A stretch of DNA of 64,000 nt from Nocardioides humilatus (GCF_008373755.1 NZ_VUJV01000001.1:1054001-1118000); one strand, 5' to 3'; shown: positions 25,615-33,968, numbered from the stretch's first letter. Notes: generated by a model not told the origin, from the letters alone. Numbers and translations: made by a program.

Positions 25615-26262
25615 TCACCCGCGGGAGCCCGGGGTGCGCTGGGATGGTCCGGCCGCGTTGCCCGGTCCGTTGTAGGCACCCGAGGCGACATAGGCGGACA
25701 GACTCGACACGACGAAGTTGTGCGCACCGTTCGGCCCGCTCGCGACCTCGGTGTAGAGCTCCAAGCAGTACTTCGTCCCCGGCGTCGGCCTGACGAGGAT
25801 CGGCGAGGAGAAGTCCGCCTCGACGTCACCCACGCCGCCGACCACCCAGGCGCGCAGCTGGGTATAGGCCGTGGTGTTGGACGTCGTGCACGTCGTCTCC
25901 GCGACGGGGACCGTCGCACGGTAGAGATAGACGCGGTACGACGTGCTGTCACCAGCGAAGCCCGCGATCATCCCGTGGGTGATCGAAACGCTCGTCACCG
26001 CGAGCTGGGCATTCGTCGCACCCGTCAGGAAGTCCGCCGTGTTGCTCGGTTGCGAGTGGCTGATGCTGTAGTTCAGCTTGCTGGTCGCGTTGGCGGTGTT
26101 CAGTCGGCCGTCCCGGTCGACGTGCGCATACTGGCCGGCGACGTCCGGGTCCTCGATGCTGGTCGAGCTCGTGACCGCGACCGCCGTACCTCCGGCCGCG
26201 AGCACCACGGCCAGTGCGCTGAGAGCAAGGGCAAGCTTGCCGCTGATTCCCTGATCCTTCAT
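25615..26262 (-). CDS. Secreted or membrane-anchored protein, unknown
   Basis: A 215-residue protein with a membrane segment near the N terminus (ALALSALAVVLAAGGTAVAV, residues 9-28) acting as signal peptide or anchor. The rest is Thr/Ser/Ala-rich with a likely beta structure (AQLAVTSVSITHG, YRVYLYRATVPVAE). A single pair of cysteines, in ETTCTTSN and TKYCLELY, could form a disulfide. I do not recognise the family. The ATG at 26262 has GGAG 8 nt upstream and is preferred over the upstream ATG at 26319. It precedes the mycothiol enzyme gene by 22 bp and may be read through into it. Confidence 0.72.
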   Translation of the reverse strand: MKDQGISGKLALALSALAVVLAAGGTAVAVTSSTSIEDPDVAGQYAHVDRDGRLNTANATSKLNYSISHSQPSNTADFLTGATNAQLAVTSVSITHGMIAGFAGDSTSYRVYLYRATVPVAETTCTTSNTTAYTQLRAWVVGGVGDVEADFSSPILVRPTPGTKYCLELYTEVASGPNGAHNFVVSSLSAYVASGAYNGPGNAAGPSQRTPGSRG

Positions 26263-26367
26263 CGCTGCACTCCGATTCCGGGCCAGGCGGGGCGTCCGGC
26301 CCTTCTCGCACTGTGACAAGGCCCGAACCCGAGCGCAACCGCCAGCCGGATGAGTTCCGGCAGCGCC

Positions 26368-27414
26368 TCAACGGGCCAGGTAGCCCACGATGCTCGGGAC
26401 GTCGTCGACGAAGCGCAGCCGCGCGCCGTAGAGCACCCGGTGTGCCCGTCGACCCGGCGGACCGGCGACGAAGGGCGGGTCGGGCGGGGTCAGGTTGCGA
26501 TCGAGGACCCAGCCGTGGAAGTAGAGCAGCGGCCGGTCCGGTGCGTCGCGGGCGACCAGCACGTCCGCACCACCCGGGCCGCACAGTCCGCCGGTCGTCG
26601 ACCGGGACAACAGGACGCGGCGCGGCCGCAGCGGCCAGACCGTCAGGTCGGTCGAACGGCGCCAGACTGTGCGATAGCTGCACTTCGACCAGAGGTCCTC
26701 GGCCGTGAACAGGTGGTAGTAGTCGCCCCGGCGCAGCACGACCGGGTTCTCCATCACCCAGTCCGCGCGCACGAGCTCGGTGCTGACCGCGCCCTCCGCC
26801 GGACCGAGCCCACGCGGCGCCAGTGGCAGGAGCCGGATCGAGGAGGGCCGACCGTCGGTCTTGTAGAGGAGGTACGGCGCCTCGTCGTCGTCGACGAACA
26901 CCGACGGGTCGAGCAGCCCGCGCCGCGGCAGCCCACCCTTGGCGGGCACCTGGTCGTAGGCCGGCGGCGTGTCCGCACGCGGGAAGCAGACCAGCGGGCG
27001 GGCATCGATCGGCCGGAACGTGTCGTACGCCGTCGGAGCGGTCGCCATGCCGATGCACCGCCCGGTCGGTCCGAGTCCGCGGACCGGAGCCGAGTAGTAG
27101 AGCACCCACTGGTCGCCGAACCGCGCGAGATCGGGCGCCCAGACGTCGCCGCGCGGAGCGGCCCACCTCGGTAGCCGCGCCAGCGCCGGGTCGATCCATC
27201 GCCAGCCCTCGCCCGGGTCCCACCGGGCCCGACGCACGAGCGGGCCGGTCGCCACCATCACGCGGCCGTTGAGCGTCTCGACCACGCTCGGGTCACCGGT
27301 CCGGTCGCTGGTCAGGATCGGCTCGGGATAGGTGGGCGCAGCAGCGACGGCCGGGACGGTCACCGTGGCCGCGAGCAGGGCAGCCCCGACGAGGAGGCGG
27401 AAGCGGCGCGGCAC
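26368..27414 (-). CDS. Secreted GH43-like five-bladed propeller protein
   Basis: A 348-residue exported protein (signal residues 1-26). The fold resembles glycoside hydrolase family 43: DPSVV early, WAPDLARFGDQWVLYYS, LLDPSVFVDDDEAPYLLYK and MENPVVLRRGDYYHLF are the repeated blade words. The Asp of GDPSV, the Asp of LDPSV and the Glu of MENPV fit the catalytic Asp-Asp-Glu set. The expected substrate is an arabinose- or xylose-containing polysaccharide, unproved. GTG start; it follows the LysE gene by 15 bp and may share its transcript. Confidence 0.82.
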   Translation of the reverse strand: MPRRFRLLVGAALLAATVTVPAVAAAPTYPEPILTSDRTGDPSVVETLNGRVMVATGPLVRRARWDPGEGWRWIDPALARLPRWAAPRGDVWAPDLARFGDQWVLYYSAPVRGLGPTGRCIGMATAPTAYDTFRPIDARPLVCFPRADTPPAYDQVPAKGGLPRRGLLDPSVFVDDDEAPYLLYKTDGRPSSIRLLPLAPRGLGPAEGAVSTELVRADWVMENPVVLRRGDYYHLFTAEDLWSKCSYRTVWRRSTDLTVWPLRPRRVLLSRSTTGGLCGPGGADVLVARDAPDRPLLYFHGWVLDRNLTPPDPPFVAGPPGRRAHRVLYGARLRFVDDVPSIVGYLAR

Positions 27415-27429
27415 GCCGCGGACTCTAGA

Positions 27430-28032
27430 TCAGGAGAGGGCGAGCGACAGGGCGATCGCCAACATGGTGAGGCCGATGAGGACGTCGAGCACCTGCCAGG
27501 CCCGCGCGGTCGACAGCAGGCGCTGGCCGAAGCCGGCGCCGTAGCCGAGGCCGGTGAACCACAGGATGCTCGCCGCTGCGGCACCCGCGGCGAACCACCA
27601 ACGACCAGAGTCGCCGTGCTGGTTGGCGATCGACCCGACGAGCAGCACGGTGTCGAGGTAGACGTGCGGGTTGAGGTAGGTGAGCGCGAGAGCGCGCCCG
27701 ACGGCCGTCCGCCGCGAGCCGACCCCGGCTCGGGCAGCCTCCAGCGTCTCGGGCTTGCGAGCGCGGTGGAGCGAGAGGACGCCGTACGTCGCGAGGAAGG
27801 CGACGCCCAGCCACCGCACCACGTCGAGCACCCACCCCGCGTGCTCGACGATCGCGCCGATGCCGCTGACGCCCGCAAGGATGAGTACGGCGTCGGAGAC
27901 TGCGCAGACGAGGACCACCGGTCCGACGTACTGCCGGGCCAGGCCTTGGCGCAGCACGAACGCGTTCTGCGCGCCGATCGCGACGATCAGCGACAGACCC
28001 GTGAGCAGGCCGGCGCCGGCAGCGGTGAGCAC
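27430..28032 (-). CDS. LysE/ArgO-family amino-acid exporter
   Basis: A 200-residue inner-membrane exporter with about six hydrophobic segments. The family signature is GAQNAFVLRQGL (residues 20-31), and ALTYLNPHVYLD near residue 145 holds the conserved Asn-Pro. The family exports basic amino acids such as lysine or arginine using the membrane potential; the true substrate is not shown. The GTG at 28032 gives the canonical short N terminus. No LysG-type regulator adjoins it. A 60-bp palindrome lies just upstream. Confidence 0.9.
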   Translation of the reverse strand: MLTAAGAGLLTGLSLIVAIGAQNAFVLRQGLARQYVGPVVLVCAVSDAVLILAGVSGIGAIVEHAGWVLDVVRWLGVAFLATYGVLSLHRARKPETLEAARAGVGSRRTAVGRALALTYLNPHVYLDTVLLVGSIANQHGDSGRWWFAAGAAAASILWFTGLGYGAGFGQRLLSTARAWQVLDVLIGLTMLAIALSLALS

Positions 28033-28059
28033 GGGCTGACCTTACGGGCCCAAAAATGC

Positions 28060-28119
28060 GTCGTACCTGACGTACGAGTCGAAGATTCGGAGAATCCCGA
28101 CCTGTACGTCAGGTACGAC
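28060..28119. repeat. 60-bp palindromic intergenic element, copy 2 (inverted)
   Basis: The outer 16 bp (28060-28075 with 28104-28119) pair perfectly, and the stem then continues with mismatches. It is the inverted relative of 23138-23197, of the same length. It sits between the fadE5 stop (28131) and the LysE start (28032), 11 bp from the former. Confidence 0.8.
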
Positions 28120-28130
28120 GGTGGATCAGA

Positions 28131-30002
28131 TCAGAACGCCGACTCGTCGAGGTCCATGACCGACAGGTCGGTCGCCTGGGCGATCGCGACCTCGGCGGAG
28201 ATCTTCGGCAGCACCTCGGCGGCGAAGAACTGCGCGGCGACGATCTTGCCCTCGTAGAAGGCCTTGTCGGAGCCAGCGTCGCCGGCCAGGGCGGTCAGGG
28301 CCACCTCGGCACCGCGGAGCAGCAGCCACGAGACGACCACGTCACCGAGCGTCATCAGCAGACGCGAGGTGTTGAGGCCGACCTTGTAGATGTTGCGCAG
28401 GTCGCCACCGGAGTTGACGTCGGCGCTCATCAGGTCGTTGACCATCTGACCGACGAGGGTGTTGGCGTCCTCGAGGGCCTTGGCGAGCAGCGCGCGCTCG
28501 TTCTTGAGCTGCGGGTTGGCCGACTCGTCCTCGACGAACGACTTGATCTCGCCCGCGATGGTGCCGAGCGCCGCGCCGCCGTCCTTGACGATCTTGCGGA
28601 AGAAGAAGTCCATGCCCTGGATCGCCGTCGTGCCCTCGTAGAGGGTGTCGATCTTGGCGTCACGGACGTACTGCTCGATCGGGTACTCCTGGAGGAAGCC
28701 CGAACCACCGAGGGTCTGCAGCGATTCGGTGCCCAGCAGGGTCCACGAGCGCTCCGAGCCGTAGCCCTTGACGATCGGGAGCAGCAGGTCGTTGAGCGCC
28801 AGCGCGGCCTTGTACTCGTCGCTGCCCTTCTCGGCCACCTGCACGCGGTCCTGGGTGGCCGCGGTGTAGAGGACCAGCGAGCGCATGCCCTCGGCGTAGG
28901 CCTTCTGGGTCATGAGCGAGCGGCGCACGTCAGGGTGGTGCGTGATGGTGACCTTCGGGGCGGTCTTGTCGGCCGCCTGGGTGAGGTCGGGGCCCTGGAC
29001 GCGCTCCTTGGCGTACTCCAGCGCGTTGAGGTAACCCGTCGACAGCGTCGAGATGGCCTTGGTGCCGACCATCATGCGGGCGTTCTCGATGACGTCGAAC
29101 ATCTGGGCGATGCCGTCGTGCACCTCGCCGAGCAGCCAGCCCTGGGCCGGCTCGCCGCCGCCGATCTGCGGGTCGCCGAAGGTGACCTCACACGTGTTGG
29201 ACACCTTGATGCCCATCTTGTGCTCGACGTTGGTGACGTAGGCACCGTTGCGCGCACCGGTGAGCTCACCGGTCTCGTGGTCGAAGTGGTACTTCGGCAC
29301 GAGGAAGAGCGAGAGGCCCTTGGTGCCGGGGCCACCGACGCCCTCGACGCCACGGGGGCGCGCGAGGACCAGGTGCATGATGTTCTCCTGCAGGTCCGAC
29401 TCAGCGCTGGTGATGAAGCGCTTGACGCCGGCGATGTTCCAGGAGCCGTCCTCGTTGGGGGTGGCGTACGACGTCCCGGCACCCACGTCCGAACCCGCGT
29501 CGGGCTCGGTGAGCACCATCGTGGCGCCCCACTGACGCTCGACCATGATCTCGGCGATGCGCTTGTCGCGGTCGGTGCCGTTGTCGTAGACGACCTTGCC
29601 GAAGAACGGGCCGGCGCCGTACATCCAGATCGGGGTGTTGGCGCCCAGGATCAGCTCAGCGGTCGCCCACACGAGCGACGACGGCGCCTCGGTGCCGCCG
29701 ATCTCGGCGGGGAGGCCCAGGCTCCAGAAGCCCGACTCCATCCAGGTGTCGTAGCTCTTCTTGAAGGAAGCGGGCACCGGCGCGGTGTTGGTCTTGGGGT
29801 CGAAGACCGGCGGGGTGCGGTCGCCGTCCTCGAACGAAGCGGCGAGGTCCTCGCGGCTGATGCGGTCGACCTCGGCCAGGATCTCCTTGGCCGTGTCGAC
29901 GTCCATCTCCTCGAACTTGCCGGCACCCAGGACCTCCTGGCGCCCGAGCAGCTCGAACAAGTTGAAGTGGATGTCGCGCAGGTTGCTCTTGTAGTGGCTC
30001 AC
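28131..30002 (-). CDS. fadE5: Acyl-CoA dehydrogenase, FadE5-like
   Basis: A 623-residue FAD enzyme that introduces the alpha-beta double bond in acyl-CoA during beta-oxidation. The N terminus SHYKSNLRD followed by FNLFE matches mycobacterial FadE5, and the length (about 610) agrees. The flavin/substrate words [13 protein letters not shown] and FITSAESD are present. The catalytic Glu lies in [20 protein letters not shown] near residue 450, and a C-terminal extra domain (from about 480) is typical of this long subgroup. The GTG at 30002 has GGTGGGA upstream. Divergent from an Rrf2 gene; two tandem TetR-like operators occupy the space between. Confidence 0.93.
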   Translation of the reverse strand: MSHYKSNLRDIHFNLFELLGRQEVLGAGKFEEMDVDTAKEILAEVDRISREDLAASFEDGDRTPPVFDPKTNTAPVPASFKKSYDTWMESGFWSLGLPAEIGGTEAPSSLVWATAELILGANTPIWMYGAGPFFGKVVYDNGTDRDKRIAEIMVERQWGATMVLTEPDAGSDVGAGTSYATPNEDGSWNIAGVKRFITSAESDLQENIMHLVLARPRGVEGVGGPGTKGLSLFLVPKYHFDHETGELTGARNGAYVTNVEHKMGIKVSNTCEVTFGDPQIGGGEPAQGWLLGEVHDGIAQMFDVIENARMMVGTKAISTLSTGYLNALEYAKERVQGPDLTQAADKTAPKVTITHHPDVRRSLMTQKAYAEGMRSLVLYTAATQDRVQVAEKGSDEYKAALALNDLLLPIVKGYGSERSWTLLGTESLQTLGGSGFLQEYPIEQYVRDAKIDTLYEGTTAIQGMDFFFRKIVKDGGAALGTIAGEIKSFVEDESANPQLKNERALLAKALEDANTLVGQMVNDLMSADVNSGGDLRNIYKVGLNTSRLLMTLGDVVVSWLLLRGAEVALTALAGDAGSDKAFYEGKIVAAQFFAAEVLPKISAEVAIAQATDLSVMDLDESAF

Positions 30003-30045
30003 AGTCCCACCAATCTTCGCTGATAACAGGGATGGGCTTTCGAAC

Positions 30046-30072
30046 CTACTGATCAGTTCTACTCGCCAGTAA
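30046..30072. promoter_or_regulatory. Tandem TetR-like operators upstream of fadE5
   Basis: Two overlapping 14-bp inverted repeats: CTACT-GATC-AGTTC (30046-30059) and CTACT-CGCC-AGTAA (30059-30072), 13 bp apart, 44-70 bp upstream of the fadE5 start. The second matches the motif found before the CoA-lyase and enoyl-CoA hydratase genes. The sites could also affect the divergent Rrf2 gene. Confidence 0.55.
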
Positions 30073-30156
30073 CATAATGATACGAGGGGTGCTTGCAGCA
30101 AGCAAGCACGGATCCATGTGAAGTAATCCGACCGAGAAATCTGAGACACTGGTCCT

Positions 30157-30615
30157 ATGCGTGTTTCCGCCAAGTCCGACTACGCACTTCGGGCCCTGAT
30201 CGAGATGGCGGGTCGCGCGGACGGCCGTGCCGTGAGCGCTGAAGAGCTCGGGCGGCTCCAGGAGATCCCCCACGGCTTCTTGCAGGCGATCCTGGCCGAC
30301 CTGCGCCGCGCCGGCGTCGTGATGTCGCAGCGGGGTCAGTCAGGCGGGTGGCGCATGGGTCGCCCCGCTGAGGACGTCTCCGTCGCCGACGTGATCCGGG
30401 CCGTCGACGGCCCTCTCGTCTCCGTCTATGGGCTGCGCCCCGAGGCGGTCAGCTACAACGAGTCGGCCGACGTGCTCCAGCACGTGTGGATCGCCGCCCG
30501 GAGCTCCCTGCGCGAGGTGTTCGAAGAGGTCTCGATCCAGATGCTCGCCGACGGCGCGCTCCCCGCGGCTGTGACCAAGCGCACGGCCGACGAGGACGCC
30601 TGGAAGGCGCATTAG
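30157..30615 (+). CDS. Rrf2-family regulator without cysteines
   Basis: A 152-residue Rrf2-type regulator: winged helix with [39 protein letters not shown] recognition helix, and [20 protein letters not shown] wing. The three-cysteine cluster that binds Fe-S in IscR and NsrR is absent; the protein has no cysteine at all, so it cannot hold an Fe-S centre through Cys. Rrf2 members of this type include CymR-like and lipid-related regulators. It is divergent from fadE5 and convergent with the next gene (6-bp gap), making fadE5 control possible but unproved. Confidence 0.87.
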   Translation: MRVSAKSDYALRALIEMAGRADGRAVSAEELGRLQEIPHGFLQAILADLRRAGVVMSQRGQSGGWRMGRPAEDVSVADVIRAVDGPLVSVYGLRPEAVSYNESADVLQHVWIAARSSLREVFEEVSIQMLADGALPAAVTKRTADEDAWKAH

Positions 30616-30621
30616 GCCCGA

Positions 30622-31302
30622 TCAGGCCGCAGCGTCGACCTTCAGCCGGCGCTTGAGCTTCTTGCGCTTCCGCTCGCTCTCGTCGCGCCAGCGCTCGAGG
30701 CTCTGGTTGCGCCGCGCGAGCCGCTCGATCTCCTGGCGCGCGTCGTCGAGCGAGCCGACGGGACGGACGAACGGTGCCCGGACGTCGTCGAGACCCAGGG
30801 ACGCCGTTCCGAATCCGGCGACGGCACCGAAGGCCTTCCACGCCTTCCCGGGGGTGGGTTCCTCGAGGCGGATGACGTGCAGCCGTTCCGGCTTGCGTAC
30901 GGCGGCGCTCCACCTCTCGACGAAGTCCGCGATGTCGTCCGTGGGGCCGGCCGTGATCACGACGTGGACCTGGAAGCCGGCGAGACCGTCGAGCAGCAGG
31001 TCGATCTCAGGGCGCCGCGCGGCGGCGAGCAGCGGGAGGCTCAGCGCGACGTCACCCTGACCCTTCCAGGCGCGGCGACAGAGCGCCGCCCACTGTCCTT
31101 CGACCTCCTTGCGGGTGAATCCCCAGGCCTTGTGCTCGCGCAGGAGCTCCAGGGCAGACAGGAAGTTGTCCTCCACCGACTTGGCCGGCGCGTCGATCCC
31201 GAGCTCGACCAGCGCTTCACGGTGGCGCACCAGCGCCACCTCGATGATGTCCCCGGCGCCGGGGAGCCCGACGTGGAGGTACACCTTTCGCTTCTTGGTC
31301 AT
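30622..31302 (-). CDS. Hypothetical sulfotransferase/P-loop-like protein
   Basis: A 226-residue protein beginning KKRKVYLHVGLPGAG, a phrase resembling the PAPS/P-loop start of sulfotransferase-like proteins (HVGLPKTGT), but the key Lys/Thr are replaced. The middle holds VALSLPLLAAARRPEI and HVVITAGPTDD, and the C-terminal 40 residues are a strongly basic coiled-coil-like helix (IERLARRNQSLERWRDE, KRKKLKRR). The ATG at 31302 is chosen as it opens the conserved start; the frame stays open to 31368 without a ribosome site. Catalytic activity is doubtful. Divergent from the ketosteroid-isomerase-like gene. Confidence 0.72.
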   Translation of the reverse strand: MTKKRKVYLHVGLPGAGDIIEVALVRHREALVELGIDAPAKSVEDNFLSALELLREHKAWGFTRKEVEGQWAALCRRAWKGQGDVALSLPLLAAARRPEIDLLLDGLAGFQVHVVITAGPTDDIADFVERWSAAVRKPERLHVIRLEEPTPGKAWKAFGAVAGFGTASLGLDDVRAPFVRPVGSLDDARQEIERLARRNQSLERWRDESERKRKKLKRRLKVDAAA

Positions 31303-31384
31303 GACAGCAGGGTGAGCGGGCCATCTGACCGGGAGGTGAACAACCGCGGAACCAGGAACGAGCAGCACTTGTAACGGTCGTCAC

Positions 31385-31398
31385 TAGAACATGTTCCA
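31385..31398. promoter_or_regulatory. KstR-type operator TAGAACATGTTCCA
   Basis: A full match to the published KstR consensus TNNAACNNGTTNNA, the steroid-catabolism repressor site of mycolic-acid actinomycetes. It is centred about 30 bp before the GTG of the ketosteroid-isomerase-like gene and 10 bp upstream of a TACGAT -10-like box (31409-31414). Confidence 0.62.
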
Positions 31399-31420
31399 GT
31401 TTTCGTCGTACGATCGCGCG

Positions 31421-31873
31421 GTGATCACCTCCGACGCCATCAAGTGGAACGCGCCGAACGACCCGCACCCCGCGCGTGCCGCCTCGCAGCGCTCCTACTC
31501 GGCCGTCGCCAAGGGCGACCTCGCCGAGTGGCTCACGGTCTATGCCGAGGACGCGATCCTCGAGGACCCGGTCGGCCCGTCGATGTTCGACCCCGAGGGC
31601 AAGGGCCACCACGGCCACGCCGGCATCTCCGCCTTCTGGGAGCTGGCGATCGCGCCGATCGCGACGTTCGAGTTCGACATCTACGACTCGTTCGCCAACC
31701 CGGGCAGCAACACCTGCGCCAACATCGGCCGGATCAAGACGTCCTTCGCCGACGGCAGCCACACGACGACCGACCTGATCATGGTCTACATCGTCGACGA
31801 CGAGGGCCGCGTGAAGTCGATGAAGGCGTTCTGGGAGCCCGACCGGACGATGGCCAGCTTCACCAAGGCCTGA
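31421..31873 (+). CDS. SnoaL/ketosteroid-isomerase-like protein
   Basis: A 150-residue NTF2-fold protein. RSYSAVAKGDLAEWLTVYAE followed by DAILEDPVGP is the standard opening of steroid delta-isomerase-like proteins, with the Asp of EDPVG as likely base; VKSMKAFWEPDR ends the sheet. The reaction could be isomerisation of a delta-5-3-ketosteroid, but many family members are not enzymes. GTG at 31421 is chosen because a -10-like TACGAT lies 7 nt upstream (leaderless) and because the earlier ATG at 31391 falls inside the KstR-type box. The box supports a link to sterol breakdown. Confidence 0.82.
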   Translation: MITSDAIKWNAPNDPHPARAASQRSYSAVAKGDLAEWLTVYAEDAILEDPVGPSMFDPEGKGHHGHAGISAFWELAIAPIATFEFDIYDSFANPGSNTCANIGRIKTSFADGSHTTTDLIMVYIVDDEGRVKSMKAFWEPDRTMASFTKA

Positions 31874-31925
31874 GTCCGTCACCGGTCGCGTGTAACGCTG
31901 ACCGGGTGATCGGCGAAGAACGGTC

Positions 31926-32525
31926 GTGAACCAGATCAGCGACCACGAGGTCGCGCTCATAGGGAGCGACCCCGACCTCCTCGAGGTCTTCTACCGACAA
32001 CACGTCGATGCGGTGAAGTCGTTCTTCGCTCGCCGGGTGGACGACCCCCACAAGGTGGCCGACCTGACGGCCGACACGTTCCTCGCGGCGATGCGCGCCG
32101 CGCCGAGCTTTCGGCCCGAGAAGGGTCGGCCGGGTGCGTGGCTGACGGGCATCGCCCGCAACACGCTCGCCGACGCGGGCCGGCGCCAGGCGCGACGCCT
32201 TCGGGCGGAGAGCAGGATCCAGGGCCGCCGGCTCCTCGACGAGGACGCCACCGCTCGGATCGAGGACCGGATCGCAGCGGAGCGCTACACACGTAAGTTG
32301 TACGCCGCCCTGGACGAGCTGTCAGCTCGCGACCGGGCACTGATGGAGCTGGTGGCGGTCGACGGGATACCCGTCGCTGAGGCTGCGGAGCAGCTGGGGA
32401 TGAAGCCGGGGACCGCGCGGGTCCGGCTTCACCGCAGCCGCGCCCGGCTTCAGCAGCACATCGACCCCACCCACACGATCAACGCGGAGGTCGCGGCTGC
32501 GGCGATCCTCCCGCTGGAGGCATGA
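31926..32525 (+). CDS. ECF-type RNA polymerase sigma factor
   Basis: A 199-residue sigma-70 family regulator. Region 2 spans about 18-85 (FYRQHVDAVKSFFARRV, ADLTADTFLAAM, WLTGIARNTLAD). Region 4 spans about 125-175 (LDELSARDRALMELVAVDGI, AEQLGMKPGTARVRLHRSR). A short C-terminal extension of about 25 residues follows. GTG start. It overlaps the next gene's first possible ATG (ATGA, 32522-32525) and holds that gene's ribosome site, so the partner downstream is co-translated and may be its anti-sigma or output protein. Confidence 0.9.
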   Translation: MNQISDHEVALIGSDPDLLEVFYRQHVDAVKSFFARRVDDPHKVADLTADTFLAAMRAAPSFRPEKGRPGAWLTGIARNTLADAGRRQARRLRAESRIQGRRLLDEDATARIEDRIAAERYTRKLYAALDELSARDRALMELVAVDGIPVAEAAEQLGMKPGTARVRLHRSRARLQQHIDPTHTINAEVAAAAILPLEA

Positions 32526-32527
32526 CC

Positions 32528-33232
32528 ATGAACAACGACTTCGACACCTTCGACGGCTTCGATCAGGCACTGCTCACCGAGCTGCGCCAGGTCGCCGCTG
32601 AAAACACGCCGGCCCCGGTGCGTCGTACTCGCCGGCGCTGGGCGCTCTCGGGCGCCGGGCTGGCAGCCGCGGCCGTGACCGCCTTCGGCGTCACGACCCT
32701 CGGCTCGTCCGCCGCCTACGCCGTCGACGAGAACAGCAACGGCGACGTCACCATCACCATCCACGAGCTCTCCGACGCCGACGGGCTCGAGAAGGCCTTG
32801 GCCGACCACGGCATCGAGGCCGACGTCGACTACCAGGCCGACGGCGGACCCGGCGGACCCGTGATCAGCCAGATCGACCCTGAAGACCTTCCCCAGGGCA
32901 TCGAGCCCGGCGACTCCGGCGTGGTCGAGGGCGAGGGCCAGTTCGAGGCACACGCCGAGTCCGGTACGGCGGGCGAACAGCCTGCTGGCGCCGATGTGTG
33001 CGGCGGCTTCGAGGACATGCCCTTCACGTCGGACCTGAAGGGCGACGAGTTCGTCATCACGATCCCGAAGGACTCGGTCCTGCGCGACAGCGACGCCGAG
33101 CTGAAGATCACGACGTCCGGCGATCTGAAGGACAACGTCGCCGGGCTCCAGGTCGCCTACTCAGTCGGCGACGTCGACTGCGGCTTCGGCTCGATGACCG
33201 CCCGCACGGTCACCCCCGCCAACGAAGGCTGA
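32528..33232 (+). CDS. Single-pass membrane protein coupled to ECF sigma factor
   Basis: A 234-residue protein: an N-terminal cytoplasmic part of about 40 residues, an Arg-rich stop (RRTRRRW), one membrane helix (about 42-68) and an acidic extracytoplasmic domain (YAVDENSNGDVTITIHEL onward) with cysteines in ADVCGGFED and GDVDCGFG. Of two in-frame ATGs, that at 32528 is preferred because GGAGG is 7 nt upstream; the ATG at 32522 is too close. The topology fits an anti-sigma or cell-envelope sensor, but no zinc anti-sigma motif (HxxxCxxC) is seen. It closes the sigma operon, followed by a terminator. Confidence 0.78.
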   Translation: MNNDFDTFDGFDQALLTELRQVAAENTPAPVRRTRRRWALSGAGLAAAAVTAFGVTTLGSSAAYAVDENSNGDVTITIHELSDADGLEKALADHGIEADVDYQADGGPGGPVISQIDPEDLPQGIEPGDSGVVEGEGQFEAHAESGTAGEQPAGADVCGGFEDMPFTSDLKGDEFVITIPKDSVLRDSDAELKITTSGDLKDNVAGLQVAYSVGDVDCGFGSMTARTVTPANEG

Positions 33233-33241
33233 TCCACGGCG

Positions 33242-33287
33242 AACGTCATACGCCTCGCACCTCCCACGGTGCGGGGCGTATGACGTT
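33242..33287. terminator. Long-stem terminator after sigma operon
   Basis: A 20-bp stem (33242-33261 with 33268-33287, one G-T wobble) and a 6-nt loop start 10 bp after the stop codon. There is no long U tract, but the stem ends in AA/TT, so it may stop transcription in either direction. Confidence 0.75.
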
Positions 33288-33338
33288 GCGAGGCCCCGAC
33301 CTCGGACCGCGGAACGTTCGACGTGCTGGAATAGCGGC

Positions 33339-33968
33339 GTGACCACAGGGCGCACGTATGGCGGCGAGTCAGCCGAGGACCGCGCCACGAGGCGCAGGAT
33401 CCAGCTGCTCAACGCCGGCCTCGAGCTCTTCGGCACCGCGGGCTATCGCCAGGCGACCGTGCGCCAGATCTGTCGCGAGGCCGGGATCACCGACCGCTAC
33501 TTCTACGAGCAGTTCGCGAGCACCGAGGACCTCCTTATCGCTGTGTACGACGTCTGCGTGGATCGCCTGGCGCAGGCGGCCGTCATCGCGGTCGGCGAGA
33601 GCGAGGGAGGCGTGGTCCAGATCGCCCGCGCCGGTCTCGACGCGTTGCTCGGCGTCGTCGAGGACGACCCCCGCCTCGCGCGGGTCGTCTGGTTCGAGGT
33701 GCTGGGTGTCAGCGCGCGCGTCGAGCAGCGCTACCTGAGCCAGATGACGACTTTCGGCGAGCTGGTGGTGAGCCTGCTCGGGGACCGCGAGTCCCTCCGC
33801 GAGATCGGCGAGACCGAGCTCCGCATCCTCGCTGATGCCGCCGTCGGGGGCATCAGCCACGCGGTGGTGAGCTGGACGGTCTCCGACTTCCAGCCCCCTC
33901 GGGTCCGCTTGGTCGAGTCGCTGGCCACCTTCCTGGGCGGCGCCGCCTCGGCCTTCCTCCAGGCCTGA
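33339..33968 (+). CDS. TetR-family regulator
   Basis: A 209-residue repressor. The helix-turn-helix covers about residues 17-63: RRRIQLLNAGLELFGTAGYR, ATVRQICREAGITDRYFYEQ, with F-AST following. The rest is a ligand-binding helical domain with no recognised effector. GTG start. It lies upstream of, and in the same direction as, the flavin-monooxygenase operon, separated by 131 bp that contain the 24-bp palindrome at 34057-34080, the most likely target. Confidence 0.9.
   Translation: MTTGRTYGGESAEDRATRRRIQLLNAGLELFGTAGYRQATVRQICREAGITDRYFYEQFASTEDLLIAVYDVCVDRLAQAAVIAVGESEGGVVQIARAGLDALLGVVEDDPRLARVVWFEVLGVSARVEQRYLSQMTTFGELVVSLLGDRESLREIGETELRILADAAVGGISHAVVSWTVSDFQPPRVRLVESLATFLGGAASAFLQA

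Noticed and set aside
28935-30023. A 362-codon plus-strand frame opposite fadE5
   Set aside because: fadE5 is complete on the minus strand; this frame is its complement with no family match.
31391-31420. Ten extra N-terminal residues of the ketosteroid-isomerase-like protein from the ATG at 31391
   Set aside because: That ATG lies inside the KstR-type box and upstream of the -10-like box, so it is unlikely to be transcribed as coding.
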